From NCBI GenBank assembly GCA_025354165.1, contig JANXNI010000052.1, positions 62,001-126,000 of the forward strand: 64,000 nt of DNA, read 5' to 3'. Shown here piece by piece: positions 8,515 to 17,768 of this stretch. The position numbers and the translations under genes were made by a program. Within the stretch, counting starts at the first letter, position 1; each line of letters opens with the position of its first letter. The stretch is from Burkholderiales bacterium (GTDB lineage Bacteria; Pseudomonadota; Gammaproteobacteria; Burkholderiales; Casimicrobiaceae). The notes beneath the pieces are model-generated. The model worked only from the letters and a program-made list of their open reading frames with translations. It did no database searches and had not been told where the DNA came from.

Positions 8515-9896
8515 GCGGTGGTCTGCGTTCCTTTCTTTCGAATTATTCGCTGGCGCGACGCGCGACGCTGGCGACTGTGTCAACGTTGGTTGCGATGCTC
8601 TTGCTGGCCGGAGTTGCGCTCGCTTCGCTATTTTTGAAGGGACAGATTGACGAGAGTCGTGCGTCTGCCCTTACGCAGGCCAACGTGGCCTCAAGCACCA
8701 TGTCGGCCGCGATGCGTTTTGGCGGCGACGAAGTGATCGCCGAAGCGCTTCGCATGTTTGACACTGGTGCCGGGCACGACTCAGTTGCGGTGTACGACCG
8801 TTTGGGGCGTCTTCGAGCGGAGATGCTTGCACCGGGAGAAGCCAACTTTCCGCAAGAAATCGTCACCCTGAAAGCGTGGGGCAATGGGATCGTTGAAGCG
8901 AAGCCAGTGCAATACGTATTGCGGGATGACCAGAGTCGTGACGGCAGGGCGGCGCTTGGCACGCTGGTGGTTAATCCCAACCAGCGATTGTTGCGCGACG
9001 GCGTGTCGCGTGCATTGATGATTCTGGGCGTCGTTCTGGTGATTACGACAGTGGCCGGCGGCTTGGTGGCGAAAGCGTTGAGCCGCGCACTGCTGAGGCC
9101 TATTGAGGAGCTGTCGGAGTGGGCCGAAGAGGTCAGCGCATCGAGAAATTTACTGGCTCGCGCCCCGCGGGGTGGCGGGCGCGAGGTCAATCGCTTGACA
9201 TCGAGTTTTGAGGCATTAATTGTTCAAGTGGTTGAACAAAATAGCGAACTAAAGCGCAAACAATACGAACTCAGAGCGTCCAACGCGCACCTGGAATCCA
9301 TCGCGTTTTCCGACGCACTGACGGGATTGCCAAACCGCGTGATGTTTGAAACCACATTGAATGCGTCGCTGGCGAAAGCCAACAGCTCGGGGACACCGCT
9401 GGCGATACTATTCATTGACCTCGATGACTTTAAGGCAATCAACGACACACATGGCCGGGTCCAGGGTGACGCGGCTTTGCAGGCGACCGCTTCGCGCGTG
9501 CGTAGAGCCTTGCGAAGCTCGGACTTTCTGGCGCGTCTGGCAGACGACGAATTTGTGGTGTTGACGCCCAATCTCGCGAGCGTTACCGACGCGGTGAAGC
9601 TGGGCGAGCGCTTGACTGTGTGGCTCGGCATCGCGTTACCGGAGGACGAATGGGCACACCCGGTGCGGGCGAGTATTGGCGTGGCGGTGTTCCCGGATCA
9701 CGGCCACGATGTCACAAACCTCATGCAGGCAGCCGATTGGGCGATGTACAACGCAAAGGCACTGCCTCAGGATGAATCGATTCGGGTCGCCGCGTCGGTA
9801 CCAGCGTCGAAGCGTACGTCTGTGCTCAAATCTGAAGCGTCCAACGTTATCGCAATGCCTGCTTACGGGCGTAAAGCACCCGGCGGAAAATCATGA
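8511..9896 (+). CDS. YfiN-like membrane GGDEF protein with degenerate active site
   Basis: Two membrane segments (about 22-42 and 168-190) flank a periplasmic domain of about 125 residues, then a HAMP segment and a C-terminal GGDEF domain (about 260-425), the layout of Pseudomonas YfiN/TpbB. GGDEF enzymes make cyclic di-GMP from two GTP. Here the signature reads ADDEF (344-348), so both glycines are replaced, and HGRVQGD stands where HGHxxGD is usual. The inhibitory I-site RSSD (335-338) is intact, five residues upstream as in active enzymes. The protein may be catalytically weak or act as a cyclic di-GMP sensor. GTG start overlaps yfiR; stop overlaps yfiB (ATGA). Confidence 0.88.
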   Translation: MSGGLRSFLSNYSLARRATLATVSTLVAMLLLAGVALASLFLKGQIDESRASALTQANVASSTMSAAMRFGGDEVIAEALRMFDTGAGHDSVAVYDRLGRLRAEMLAPGEANFPQEIVTLKAWGNGIVEAKPVQYVLRDDQSRDGRAALGTLVVNPNQRLLRDGVSRALMILGVVLVITTVAGGLVAKALSRALLRPIEELSEWAEEVSASRNLLARAPRGGGREVNRLTSSFEALIVQVVEQNSELKRKQYELRASNAHLESIAFSDALTGLPNRVMFETTLNASLAKANSSGTPLAILFIDLDDFKAINDTHGRVQGDAALQATASRVRRALRSSDFLARLADDEFVVLTPNLASVTDAVKLGERLTVWLGIALPEDEWAHPVRASIGVAVFPDHGHDVTNLMQAADWAMYNAKALPQDESIRVAASVPASKRTSVLKSEASNVIAMPAYGRKAPGGKS

Positions 9897-10417
9897 CAAT
9901 TCACAATCGTTCGTTTGTTCATCAAACCCTGCGCACCATCGTCGCCGCCTTCGCCGTAGCGTTGCTTGGCGGATGCGCCAGTGCACCGCCGCCCGCTCCG
10001 CCGCCGCCCGCAGTGCAACCGACGCTCACGAGCAAACTAATTGATTTGGGTTTCGAGAAGACCGATGAAGGCTATGTGCTGAATTTGCCCGGCCCGCTGT
10101 TGTTCGATACCGGCAGTGACGTGCTCAGCGAAAACGCCAGAGTAGTTATCGGCAAGCTGGCTAACGATCTTCATAGTCTTGAAATCAAGAAGCTGCGTTT
10201 GTTTGGTCATACCGACAATGTGGGTTCAGCTGAGTTCAATCGGACGCTATCGACGAAGCGCGCCGAATCAGTTGCGCAAGCAATCAGTCAACACGGTTTT
10301 TCTGAAGAAAATCTGGAGCGTCGCGGCTTCGGTTTTGACCGTCCGCTCGCCGGAAACGATACGGCAGAAGGCCGTGCCAAAAATCGCCGCGTCGCGGTGA
10401 TCGTTCCGTTTGAATAG
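9893..10417 (+). CDS. YfiB-like OmpA-domain lipoprotein
   Basis: An outer-membrane lipoprotein: signal peptide with lipobox LLGGC, a Pro/Ala-rich linker (PPPAPPPP), then an OmpA C-terminal peptidoglycan-binding domain (LFGHTDNVGSAEFN, LSTKRAESVAQ, ending GRAKNRRVAVIV). In the YfiBNR system this protein is thought to sequester YfiR and so release YfiN. It starts with an ATGA overlap on the GGDEF gene, so all three are translationally coupled. Confidence 0.9.
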   Translation: MTIHNRSFVHQTLRTIVAAFAVALLGGCASAPPPAPPPPAVQPTLTSKLIDLGFEKTDEGYVLNLPGPLLFDTGSDVLSENARVVIGKLANDLHSLEIKKLRLFGHTDNVGSAEFNRTLSTKRAESVAQAISQHGFSEENLERRGFGFDRPLAGNDTAEGRAKNRRVAVIVPFE

Positions 10418-10430
10418 CGCCCTTAAGCTG

Positions 10431-10853
10431 CTAGAGCGGCGGTGCGTTGGTAGCCGCGTATGTTGCTAAAAACGATTCGAGGCCCACTCGCTCAAACTCC
10501 TCCGCACGCCATTCCAGCGGCTCCAGTGTTTCCGGTTTGAGTGTGAGGTACGCCTCTGCGGCGAGCGCCACGCCCTCTGCGGCGACTGCGATAGAGACGC
10601 GCGCGTAATCGCTGGTTTCAAAGTGATCCAACCGTGCAATATCTCTCGCTGAAACGTCGAAGTACACGCGCCCGATTAGGCTGGCTGCGTTCGGATTGAC
10701 GATTAGCGCTGGATATTTTTCACCTCGAATCTGGAGCCGCTGAAAACCGTGAATCGTGCCTTCGCTGCTGCGGTAGCGGCCCTGCACAACGCGATTCCAG
10801 ACAACAGGAAACATTAGCGATCCGTAAGTGAAAACGTTCCACGTGTCAGTCAC
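10431..10853 (-). CDS. Gamma-glutamylcyclotransferase (AIG2-like) family protein
   Basis: The N-terminal FTYGSLMFP is the substrate-binding YGSL signature of the gamma-glutamylcyclotransferase/AIG2 fold, followed by GTIHGFQRLQIRGEKYPALI and the catalytic-type Glu region (DHFETSDYARV). Family members cleave gamma-glutamyl amines to 5-oxoproline; the substrate here is unknown. GTG 10853 is preferred as start (overlapping the hpnE stop); the frame is open further up to ATG 10892. It is the last gene of the minus-strand hpn operon. Confidence 0.75.
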   Translation of the reverse strand: MTDTWNVFTYGSLMFPVVWNRVVQGRYRSSEGTIHGFQRLQIRGEKYPALIVNPNAASLIGRVYFDVSARDIARLDHFETSDYARVSIAVAAEGVALAAEAYLTLKPETLEPLEWRAEEFERVGLESFLATYAATNAPPL

Positions 10854-12153
10854 GATTGAACTCCGAAATGATTTTCTGTGCCGCGCGCTCACCCGAAATC
10901 ACCGCGGCCTCGAGCGTTGCCGGAAGCTCCGGCACGCACCAATCGCCAGCGAAAAATAGTCGCCCGCTGCGCTTTGGAAGGTCAGTCAGGATTCGACATT
11001 GCTGCGGAGTACATGAATAAGTAGCCCGCTTTTCGGTCACGACGAATTGCCATGTCGGAGTCGGCAGCGCGTAGCTTTTACCGATCTGTGAAAGCGTCGC
11101 GTTGAGTAAGGACGATTCATCGCCTGAACGGTGATCCGCGCTGATTACAACACTTGCTCGCCAGTGACCATTAGCGAGCGGATGCCAGAACACCCACTGC
11201 CCCGGCGATCCATCTAGCATGCGCATCGGCGCTTGATCGTTCAACCCGAGACCCACGTAAGCAAAATCAAAATGCAGCGTGGTGATTGGCTCATAGATGA
11301 GCGTTCGCAAAGACTCGACGGCTGTATACGCAGTCGGGATTTCCGACAGCAGGCGCGGCAAATGTTGTGGCCCAGTTGCCATGATGAGGAAGTCGAATGC
11401 TTGTGTGCTCTCGTCGCGGCACGTCACGGACGCGTTGGACGTAGACATTGAGACCGACGTGACGTAAGTGCTTTGGTTGACTTCACCGCCAAGCGAACGC
11501 ACTGCGTCAAGCGCTGGCTCAGGCAGCAACGCCGTCAAGTTAACACGCGGAATGATGAGATCACTGCCGCGCGCATCGCCAGTGAACGAGCGTTTCAGCA
11601 CCTCAGCAAAGACACTGGCACTTGCGACGTTTGGGGGGGTATTCAGTGCCGCGATACAGAGGGGCTCCCACAGTATTTGACGCACGCGAGGGGGTTGTTC
11701 TTCGACCAATTGCGAAACCGTTGTGGCAGCACTAACCGACCCACTACGCAGGTGTCGCGCCGCCCACGAAGTTGCCGCAACTTTTTCAGAGAAATTGAGC
11801 CCCTTAGCGGTGACGATTGCTGCCAATAAATGCAGCGGCGCCGGCAACTTCGGCGCGACAAGCGAAAGTGCCTGAACCGCTTTCGGCGCTGATTGCAGCA
11901 TGAGCGGCAAGCGCAGATAAGGTGACACGCCCGCTGCGTGAAGACTGTCAATCATCGCCAGTGATCGCTCGTAGGCACCAAGCAACAAGTGCTGTCCGTT
12001 GTCAAACATGTGGCCTGACTTTTCGATAACTCGCGCACGTCCGCCAGCGACACTGTTCGCCTCAAACACCGTGACGTGAATGCCAGCGCGAGCGAGCACC
12101 AGTGCAGCGCTTGCTCCCGCCCATCCAGCGCCAATGACCGCAACGCGCATCAT
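10846..12153 (-). CDS. hpnE: HpnE, hydroxysqualene dehydroxylase (FAD-dependent)
   Basis: A flavoprotein of the amine oxidase/phytoene desaturase fold that reduces hydroxysqualene to squalene. The N-terminal VIGAGWAGASAAL dinucleotide motif and the C-terminal FAGDWCVPELPATLEAAVISG are clear. It is third in hpnC-hpnD-hpnE; its start overlaps the hpnD stop by 4 nt (ATGA). The three enzymes convert farnesyl diphosphate to squalene, the precursor of hopanoids; no squalene-hopene cyclase gene lies in the window. Confidence 0.93.
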   Translation of the reverse strand: MMRVAVIGAGWAGASAALVLARAGIHVTVFEANSVAGGRARVIEKSGHMFDNGQHLLLGAYERSLAMIDSLHAAGVSPYLRLPLMLQSAPKAVQALSLVAPKLPAPLHLLAAIVTAKGLNFSEKVAATSWAARHLRSGSVSAATTVSQLVEEQPPRVRQILWEPLCIAALNTPPNVASASVFAEVLKRSFTGDARGSDLIIPRVNLTALLPEPALDAVRSLGGEVNQSTYVTSVSMSTSNASVTCRDESTQAFDFLIMATGPQHLPRLLSEIPTAYTAVESLRTLIYEPITTLHFDFAYVGLGLNDQAPMRMLDGSPGQWVFWHPLANGHWRASVVISADHRSGDESSLLNATLSQIGKSYALPTPTWQFVVTEKRATYSCTPQQCRILTDLPKRSGRLFFAGDWCVPELPATLEAAVISGERAAQKIISEFNRD

Positions 12154-12992
12154 GCGAAGGTCGCGGTTTTCCAGGCCAACCAGAGTTTACGGATTGGGGT
12201 CAATGCGACGCGATGCTCCATCACGCGGAAACCGTCGCGCTTGATCTCTTCAAGTAACGCCCGATAGATGGCGCCCATTGCCAGTCCGGGCCGTTGTGCC
12301 GTCCGATCTTCGCGCGGCAACACTGCATTCGCGCGATCAAAGCTTGCGATGGCGCGCTCATATTGAAACTGCATCATGCCGACGAAATCCCCCTCTGCGC
12401 GCCCTTGCAATAGTGAACTTCCGGGCACATCAAATTGCGCCAATTCGTTCTGCGGCAAATAGATTCGACCGCGACGCGCGTCCTCTCCGACGTCGCGAAT
12501 AATATTGGTCAGTTGCAGCGCCTCACCCAGCGCGCGCGCATAGCTGAGCGTTGCCGGATTATCTTGAGTCTTCATCCCAAAAATCCGGGCGCTCACTTCG
12601 CCAACAACGCCCGCCGCCTGATAGCAGTAGCGGCTCAGCTCTTCAAAATTCAGATAGCGATTTTTTTCGAGGTCCTGCTGCATGCCGTCGATCACGGTGT
12701 GAAACGCGGTCTGCGGCAAGTGCATTGTTGCAATGTGCGGCACCAGAGCTTTCGCAACGGGATGCTGCGCGCCACCGCGATACATGGTGTCGGTTTCGCG
12801 CCGCCAGTAGGCGAGCTTGGAGCGTGCGACATCGGGGTCGGTAGCGGCGTCCACGACATCGTCTACCTCGCGACAAAACGCATAAAAAGCCGTGATCGCG
12901 CGCCGCCGGTCGTCAGGTAGAAATCGGAACGCATAGTAAAAACTGGAGCCGGATTTGGCTGCTTTTTCCTGGCAGTATTGGTCGGGAGTCAT
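12150..12992 (-). CDS. hpnD: HpnD, presqualene diphosphate synthase
   Basis: Joins two farnesyl diphosphates to presqualene diphosphate. MTPDQYCQEKAAKSGSSFYY is the usual N-terminus of this family, which sets the start at 12992 rather than the longer open frame to 13040. Aspartate-rich motifs REVDDVVD and LTNIIRDVGEDARRGRIYLP are both present. The start overlaps the hpnC stop (ATGA) and the stop overlaps hpnE. Confidence 0.94.
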   Translation of the reverse strand: MTPDQYCQEKAAKSGSSFYYAFRFLPDDRRRAITAFYAFCREVDDVVDAATDPDVARSKLAYWRRETDTMYRGGAQHPVAKALVPHIATMHLPQTAFHTVIDGMQQDLEKNRYLNFEELSRYCYQAAGVVGEVSARIFGMKTQDNPATLSYARALGEALQLTNIIRDVGEDARRGRIYLPQNELAQFDVPGSSLLQGRAEGDFVGMMQFQYERAIASFDRANAVLPREDRTAQRPGLAMGAIYRALLEEIKRDGFRVMEHRVALTPIRKLWLAWKTATFA

Positions 12993-13825
12993 GAGGCGCG
13001 CTGTCTGGAGGCCCGAAACCACAAGCGGATGGCGTGGCAAAGTAGGGGAAAGCTATCGTACCAGCGGAGCTTCGGTCGCAGTGTTACGTCCCAGTCATTC
13101 GCGGCGATTTTGTCGAGGATGCGAAGCCCGCCCGCCATCGTGAACGCAATCTCAAGCCGGAAACGTCCCGATAGGCTCGTAAGCAATGGCGCGCCTGCCA
13201 ACAGCGTAGCGCGCGCTCGTTCACACTGCGCCTGCATCAACGCCTTGTGCAATGGGTGTGTGGGGAACTGATCGCTCGGCACGTTGTGCTGCGCAAACTC
13301 AACTCGGGGCACATAAATCCGGCCGCGCGATGCGTCGATGGCCGCGTCTTGCCAAAAATTGATGAGTTGCAATGCCGTACAGATATTGTCACTTGCGCTG
13401 AGCGCCTGAGCGTTGTTGACACCGACCAGAGCCAACATCAGTCGTCCGACAGGGCTGGCCGAACGTCGGCAGTAATCGAGAAGTTGCTCATACGACTCAT
13501 ACGATTGAATTATTAGATCCTGCCGGAACGCATCGAGCAGATCCCGAAACGGCTGGGCGGTGATCGCGCTAAAACCAGCGTCACGGATGATAGCGAGCCC
13601 GCGCACCGTTGGGGCGCTGGCTACCCTGTCACTAAACAGGCCGACCACGTCATCGTCCAATGCTGAGAGCGCGGCGATCCTTTCTTCAGTCCTCGCTTCG
13701 CCCTCATCGGCAATATCGTCGGCATGTCGGGCAAAGCGATAAATGGCGATGACGAATGGCCGTATCGCACTTGGCACAAGCACGGAGGCGACCGGGAAGT
13801 TCTCGTAATGCTCGTCAACGGTCAC
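12989..13825 (-). CDS. hpnC: HpnC, squalene/hydroxysqualene synthase
   Basis: Converts presqualene diphosphate to hydroxysqualene. The trans-isoprenyl synthase motifs HADDIADEGEA and ALQLINFWQDAAIDASRGRIYVP are visible. GTG 13825 starts the family N-terminus VDEHYENFPVAS. It is the first gene of the operon, 48 bp from the divergent tRNA-Leu gene. Confidence 0.92.
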   Translation of the reverse strand: MTVDEHYENFPVASVLVPSAIRPFVIAIYRFARHADDIADEGEARTEERIAALSALDDDVVGLFSDRVASAPTVRGLAIIRDAGFSAITAQPFRDLLDAFRQDLIIQSYESYEQLLDYCRRSASPVGRLMLALVGVNNAQALSASDNICTALQLINFWQDAAIDASRGRIYVPRVEFAQHNVPSDQFPTHPLHKALMQAQCERARATLLAGAPLLTSLSGRFRLEIAFTMAGGLRILDKIAANDWDVTLRPKLRWYDSFPLLCHAIRLWFRASRQRAS

Positions 13826-13873
13826 GTAGAGGCCACAAGTCCATAGGAAACGATAGCTATAATAGAAGGTTAA

Positions 13874-13958
13874 GCGAATGTGGCGGAATTGGTAGACGCA
13901 CTGGATTTAGGTTCCAGCGCCGAAAGGTGTGTGGGTTCGAGTCCCTCCATTCGCACCA
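13874..13958 (+). tRNA. tRNA-Leu (anticodon UAG)
   Basis: An 85-nt class II tRNA. The acceptor stem GCGAATG pairs with CATTCGC, discriminator A and encoded CCA follow. The anticodon stem CTGGA/TCCAG holds loop TTTAGGT with anticodon TAG; a short variable arm and the GGTTCGAGTCC T-arm follow. Confidence 0.97.
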
Positions 13959-14095
13959 AATTTAATGATTGCGGACTGTCCGGCGGCGCGCCTCTTACGC
14001 CGTCATTTTTTGCGTTTTGCGCAACAGGATAAGCCGTCTGGCGACAACTTTGAGCGAATACGAGCGTGAGCGCGTGTTCGGATGGAAATAAAAAT

Positions 14096-15403
14096 ATGTC
14101 CACGCAGATTGAGCAACTGAGCACGCTTGAGCGCCGCTTCACGATGACGATTCCGGTCGCCCAGATCGAATCGGAAACCGAAACCCGAATCAAGCGTCTC
14201 GCTCGTACGGTCAAGATGTCAGGTTTCCGGCCCGGCAAAGTGCCAGTCAAAATGGTGGCGTCAACTTACGGCCCGCAAGTGCGCTCAGAGGTCTTTTCGG
14301 ACGCCGTGAACAAGAGCTTTGGCGCTGTCGTTGATGAAAATCAGTTGCGGGTTGCGGGATACCCGCGCATTGAGCCCAAAGCTGACGCTGAGAACGTAAA
14401 TGACTATCAGTTTGTCGCCACGTTTGAAGTGTTCCCGGATGTGACCTTCGCCGATTTCACGGCACTCGAAATTGAGCGTCCGGTTGTAGAAGTGACCGAC
14501 GAAGATGTTGCCCGTACTCTAGAAACATTGCGCAAGCAGCGTGTTCGTTATGAAGCGAAAGACGAGGCGAGTGAAGAAGGTGATCGTCTGATCGTTGATT
14601 TCAACGGCGAAATTGATGGTGTCGCGTTTGACGGTGGATCCGCCAAAGATTTCACGATGATTCTTGGCGAGCGCCGCATGTTGCCTGAGTTTGAGGCGGC
14701 AGCGCAGGGCCTAAAAAAGGGCGAAAGCAAGACCTTCACGCTGGCATTCCCGGCGGACTATTTTGGCAAGGACGTCGCTGGTAAAACTGCCACGTTTATT
14801 CTTAACGCCAAAGAAGTTGCCCGCCCGATTCTGCCCACGATTGACACCGAATTCGCGAAAGCTTTTGGCATTGCCGATGGCAATATCGATGGACTGAAGA
14901 AAGAAGTGCGCGGAAATCTCGAGCTTGAGCGCAAGCGCCGCGTATTCCAGAAAATTCGCGATCAGGTATTTGCTGGATTGCGTTCGCATTCAACGCTTGA
15001 GGTGCCTAAGGCACTCATCGCTGCTGAAGCGGAGCGTATGGCAGCGGCCGCGACTGAGGATTACAAATCACGCGGCGGTAAGGCTGATGAAGCGATGTCG
15101 CCATCCACTTTTGAGCCAGCTGCCGCCGAACGCGTTGCCATGGGATTGATCGTGGGCGAACTGGTTCGTAGTAACAACTTGCAAGCATCGCCACAACAAG
15201 TGCGCGCGTTGCTCGATGAGCAGGCGCAAAGCTACGAGAAACCCGAGCAAGTGGTGGCGTGGTACTACCAGGATCAACGCCGCCTGTCGGAGTTCGAGGC
15301 AATTGCTCTGGAACAAAACGTGGTTGATCATGTGCTGAAAGTCGCGAAGACGAGTGACAAGCCGCAGCCGTTTGCCGACCTGATTGGTCAGCAGCCCGCC
15401 TAA
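14096..15403 (+). CDS. tig: Trigger factor
   Basis: Ribosome-bound chaperone and peptidyl-prolyl isomerase that meets nascent chains. The ribosome-docking signature is present (SGFRPGKVPVKMV, about residues 40-52), followed by the FKBP-like isomerase domain (EEGDRLIVDFNGEIDGVAF) and the helical C-terminal chaperone domain. ATG 14096 matches the family N-terminus; the open frame extends to GTG 14066. It begins the tig-clpP-clpX-lon block. Confidence 0.96.
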   Translation: MSTQIEQLSTLERRFTMTIPVAQIESETETRIKRLARTVKMSGFRPGKVPVKMVASTYGPQVRSEVFSDAVNKSFGAVVDENQLRVAGYPRIEPKADAENVNDYQFVATFEVFPDVTFADFTALEIERPVVEVTDEDVARTLETLRKQRVRYEAKDEASEEGDRLIVDFNGEIDGVAFDGGSAKDFTMILGERRMLPEFEAAAQGLKKGESKTFTLAFPADYFGKDVAGKTATFILNAKEVARPILPTIDTEFAKAFGIADGNIDGLKKEVRGNLELERKRRVFQKIRDQVFAGLRSHSTLEVPKALIAAEAERMAAAATEDYKSRGGKADEAMSPSTFEPAAAERVAMGLIVGELVRSNNLQASPQQVRALLDEQAQSYEKPEQVVAWYYQDQRRLSEFEAIALEQNVVDHVLKVAKTSDKPQPFADLIGQQPA

Positions 15404-15457
15404 TGCTGGGCTCCTGCTGATCTCGCGAGCTTCGCAGACAGACCTTCCTCAGCACCC

Positions 15458-15488
15458 CTTGAAATCGCACGGGTCACCACCACCCTTG
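15458..15488 (+). promoter_or_regulatory. Possible heat-shock (sigma-32) promoter before clpP
   Basis: CTTGAAA (15458-15464) is an exact sigma-32 -35 consensus; 16 bp later CACCCTTG is only a partial match to the CCCCATNT -10 element. It lies in the 214-bp tig-clpP gap. Heat-shock control of clpP is known in proteobacteria; the site itself is inferred. Confidence 0.35.
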
Positions 15489-15617
15489 TGCTTTGGGCGA
15501 GCTTGACGGAATCAGGTTCGTCCGGCCGCGATTAGTCGTGGATCACAAGACGTATCATGCGAACGAAGCGTGGCTCTTCCAATGAGCCACGAGCAAGCAC
15601 AAGCAAAAGGACTCATC

Positions 15618-16289
15618 ATGACGAACTGGAATCCCCCTAGCGCAATGGTTGGCGCGTTTGGCGAAACTTTCGGCAATGCCACGCCCCAGGGCCTGGGACT
15701 GGTGCCGATGGTCATTGAGCAGAGTGGTCGCGGCGAGCGCGCGTTCGACATCTACTCGCGCTTGCTGAAAGAACGAGTCATTTTCCTGGTCGGCCCCGTG
15801 ACCGACGAAACTGCCAATTTGATCGTGGCGCAATTGCTGTTTCTCGAATCGGAAAATCCGGATAAGGACATCAGCTTCTATATCAATTCGCCCGGTGGAT
15901 CGGTATCAGCCGGAATGGCGATTTTTGACACGATGCGATTCATCAAGCCTGACGTCAGCACGCTGTGCGTCGGCATGGCTGCGTCTATGGGGGCGTTCCT
16001 GCTCGCCGCAGGCGCTAAAGGCAAGCGCTTTGCGCTTCCGAATTCAACGGTGATGATTCACCAGCCATCCGGTGGCTTCTCGGGCCAGGTGTCAGACATC
16101 GAGCGTCACGCCAACTACATTGTGCGGCTGAAAAAGCGTTACAACCAGCACATGGCGGATTTCACGGGGCGTTCGATGGAAGAAGTCGACAAAGCGTCTG
16201 ACCGCGACAATTTCCTGAGCGCTGAAGAGGCCGTGGAATTCGGTATGGTGGATCGTGTACTGGCGTCTTCGCGCGCGGAAACCGCCTGA
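15618..16289 (+). CDS. clpP: ClpP, ATP-dependent protease proteolytic subunit
   Basis: Serine protease that forms the tetradecameric degradation chamber for ClpX or ClpA. Catalytic residues are visible: S123 in [10 protein letters not shown]148 in MIHQP and D197 in the DRDNF segment. ATG 15618 follows an AAAAGGA ribosome binding site by 7 nt; in-frame ATG codons at 15570 and 15582 lie upstream and would add up to 16 residues. It is followed by clpX in the same direction. Confidence 0.96.
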   Translation: MTNWNPPSAMVGAFGETFGNATPQGLGLVPMVIEQSGRGERAFDIYSRLLKERVIFLVGPVTDETANLIVAQLLFLESENPDKDISFYINSPGGSVSAGMAIFDTMRFIKPDVSTLCVGMAASMGAFLLAAGAKGKRFALPNSTVMIHQPSGGFSGQVSDIERHANYIVRLKKRYNQHMADFTGRSMEEVDKASDRDNFLSAEEAVEFGMVDRVLASSRAETA

Positions 16290-16429
16290 CGTTTCGCGAG
16301 TCGATCGGTCTCGGCGTTTGCAAACGACCATTTTGATGCCGTCTAGCGCGGTTTACTCAACTCCTTTGCCTTGCGCAAAGCGCTACACTGACACGAACGC
16401 GTGCCGGTCACGCTGATTAATTTACCCCT

Positions 16430-17686
16430 ATGGCCGAGAAGTCTACGAGCGACAAGCTCCTTTATTGTTCGTTTTGCGGCAAAAGCCAGCATGAAGTTCG
16501 CAAGCTGATTGCTGGCCCGTCTGTGTTCATCTGTGATGAGTGCATTGACCTGTGCAATGACATCATCAAGGAAGAGGTTCAGGCCGAAACCGTTGAGCGC
16601 GTCGGCTCCAAACGCTTGCCTACCCCGCATGAAATCAGGGAAAAACTTGATCAATATGTAATTGGTCAGGAGCATGCGAAAAAAATCCTTTCGGTGGCTG
16701 TTTACAACCACTTCAAGCGTATCGACGCGAATCTCAAAGACAACGACGTTGAGTTAGCCAAGAGCAACATTCTTTTAGTTGGGCCTACGGGTTCCGGCAA
16801 GACGCTGCTTGCACAGACACTTGCGCGCCTGCTGGACGTGCCGTTTGTGATCGCCGATGCGACGACCTTGACTGAGGCCGGCTACGTTGGCGAAGACGTA
16901 GAAAACATCATTCAAAAGCTTCTACAGACGTGCGAATACGACGTAGAGCGTGCGCAGCGCGGCATCGTCTACATCGACGAAATCGACAAGATTTCGCGCA
17001 AAGGAGAGAACCCATCAATCACGCGCGACGTTTCAGGTGAGGGCGTGCAGCAGGCGCTACTGAAGCTGATCGAAGGCACCAATGCTTCCGTGCCGCCGCA
17101 GGGCGGACGCAAGCACCCTAATCAGGAGTTCGTGACTGTCAATACGGCGAACATATTGTTCATCGTGGGTGGCGCGTTTGAAGGTCTGGATCGCGTTATC
17201 CGGCAACGCTCTGCGAAAACCGGTATCGGCTTCGGAGCCGAAGTGGTGTCACCCGATGATCGCAGCTCCATCAGCGCATTGTTGCGTGATACTGAGCCGG
17301 ATGATTTGATTCGATTCGGCCTGATCCCCGAGTTGGTGGGACGTTTGCCCGTGCTGGCGACCCTTGATGAACTGAATGAAGCTGCGTTGATCGACATTCT
17401 TGTGCGCCCGAAAAATGCGCTCATGAAGCAATATCAAAAGATGTTCCGGCTTGAGAATGTCGAGCTTGAAGTACGCGATAACGCGTTGGCAGCTATCGCC
17501 AAGCGCGCGATAAAACGCCGCACAGGCGCGCGCGGATTGCGATCTATTGTTGAATCCCTGCTACTTGACATCATGTATGACTTGCCGTCGCTCAATAACC
17601 TCGAACGCGTGGTTATTGACGAAAACACGGTTGAGACAAATTCCCGTCCCTTACTGATTTACAGCGAACCAAGCAAAGCTGCCTGA
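16430..17686 (+). CDS. clpX: ClpX, ATPase and unfoldase subunit of Clp protease
   Basis: AAA+ unfoldase that feeds tagged substrates into ClpP. The N-terminal zinc-binding domain has C13, C16, C35 and C38; Walker A GPTGSGKT lies at 118-125, Walker [10 protein letters not shown] follows, and the IGF-type loop (TGIGFGAEV) needed for ClpP docking is present. The full length (418) is normal for the family. It lies 140 bp after clpP. Confidence 0.97.
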   Translation: MAEKSTSDKLLYCSFCGKSQHEVRKLIAGPSVFICDECIDLCNDIIKEEVQAETVERVGSKRLPTPHEIREKLDQYVIGQEHAKKILSVAVYNHFKRIDANLKDNDVELAKSNILLVGPTGSGKTLLAQTLARLLDVPFVIADATTLTEAGYVGEDVENIIQKLLQTCEYDVERAQRGIVYIDEIDKISRKGENPSITRDVSGEGVQQALLKLIEGTNASVPPQGGRKHPNQEFVTVNTANILFIVGGAFEGLDRVIRQRSAKTGIGFGAEVVSPDDRSSISALLRDTEPDDLIRFGLIPELVGRLPVLATLDELNEAALIDILVRPKNALMKQYQKMFRLENVELEVRDNALAAIAKRAIKRRTGARGLRSIVESLLLDIMYDLPSLNNLERVVIDENTVETNSRPLLIYSEPSKAA

Positions 17687-17702
17687 GTCATCTCAGCCGC
17701 AG

Positions 17703-17731
17703 GTGCAATGTTCGATTCGAGCACATTGCAC
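17703..17731 (+). other. Inverted repeat in the clpX-lon gap
   Basis: GTGCAATGT (17703-17711) and ACATTGCAC (17723-17731) form a perfect 9-bp stem with an 11-nt loop. No T-run follows, so it is not a typical terminator; it may be an operator or an mRNA hairpin before lon. Its role is unknown. Confidence 0.5.
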
Positions 17732-17768
17732 GCATTGCGCGGTTCGCACGATGATATGAAAGTTCGCC

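Noticed and set aside
10854-10892. Longer N-terminus of the gamma-glutamylcyclotransferase-like protein
   Set aside because: The extra 13 residues overlap hpnE and are basic and unlike the family, whose members begin just before FTYGSL.
16315-16326. Palindrome CGTTTGCAAACG between clpP and clpX as a terminator
   Set aside because: The stem is only 6 bp with no loop and the following sequence is not T-rich; clpX probably continues from clpP.
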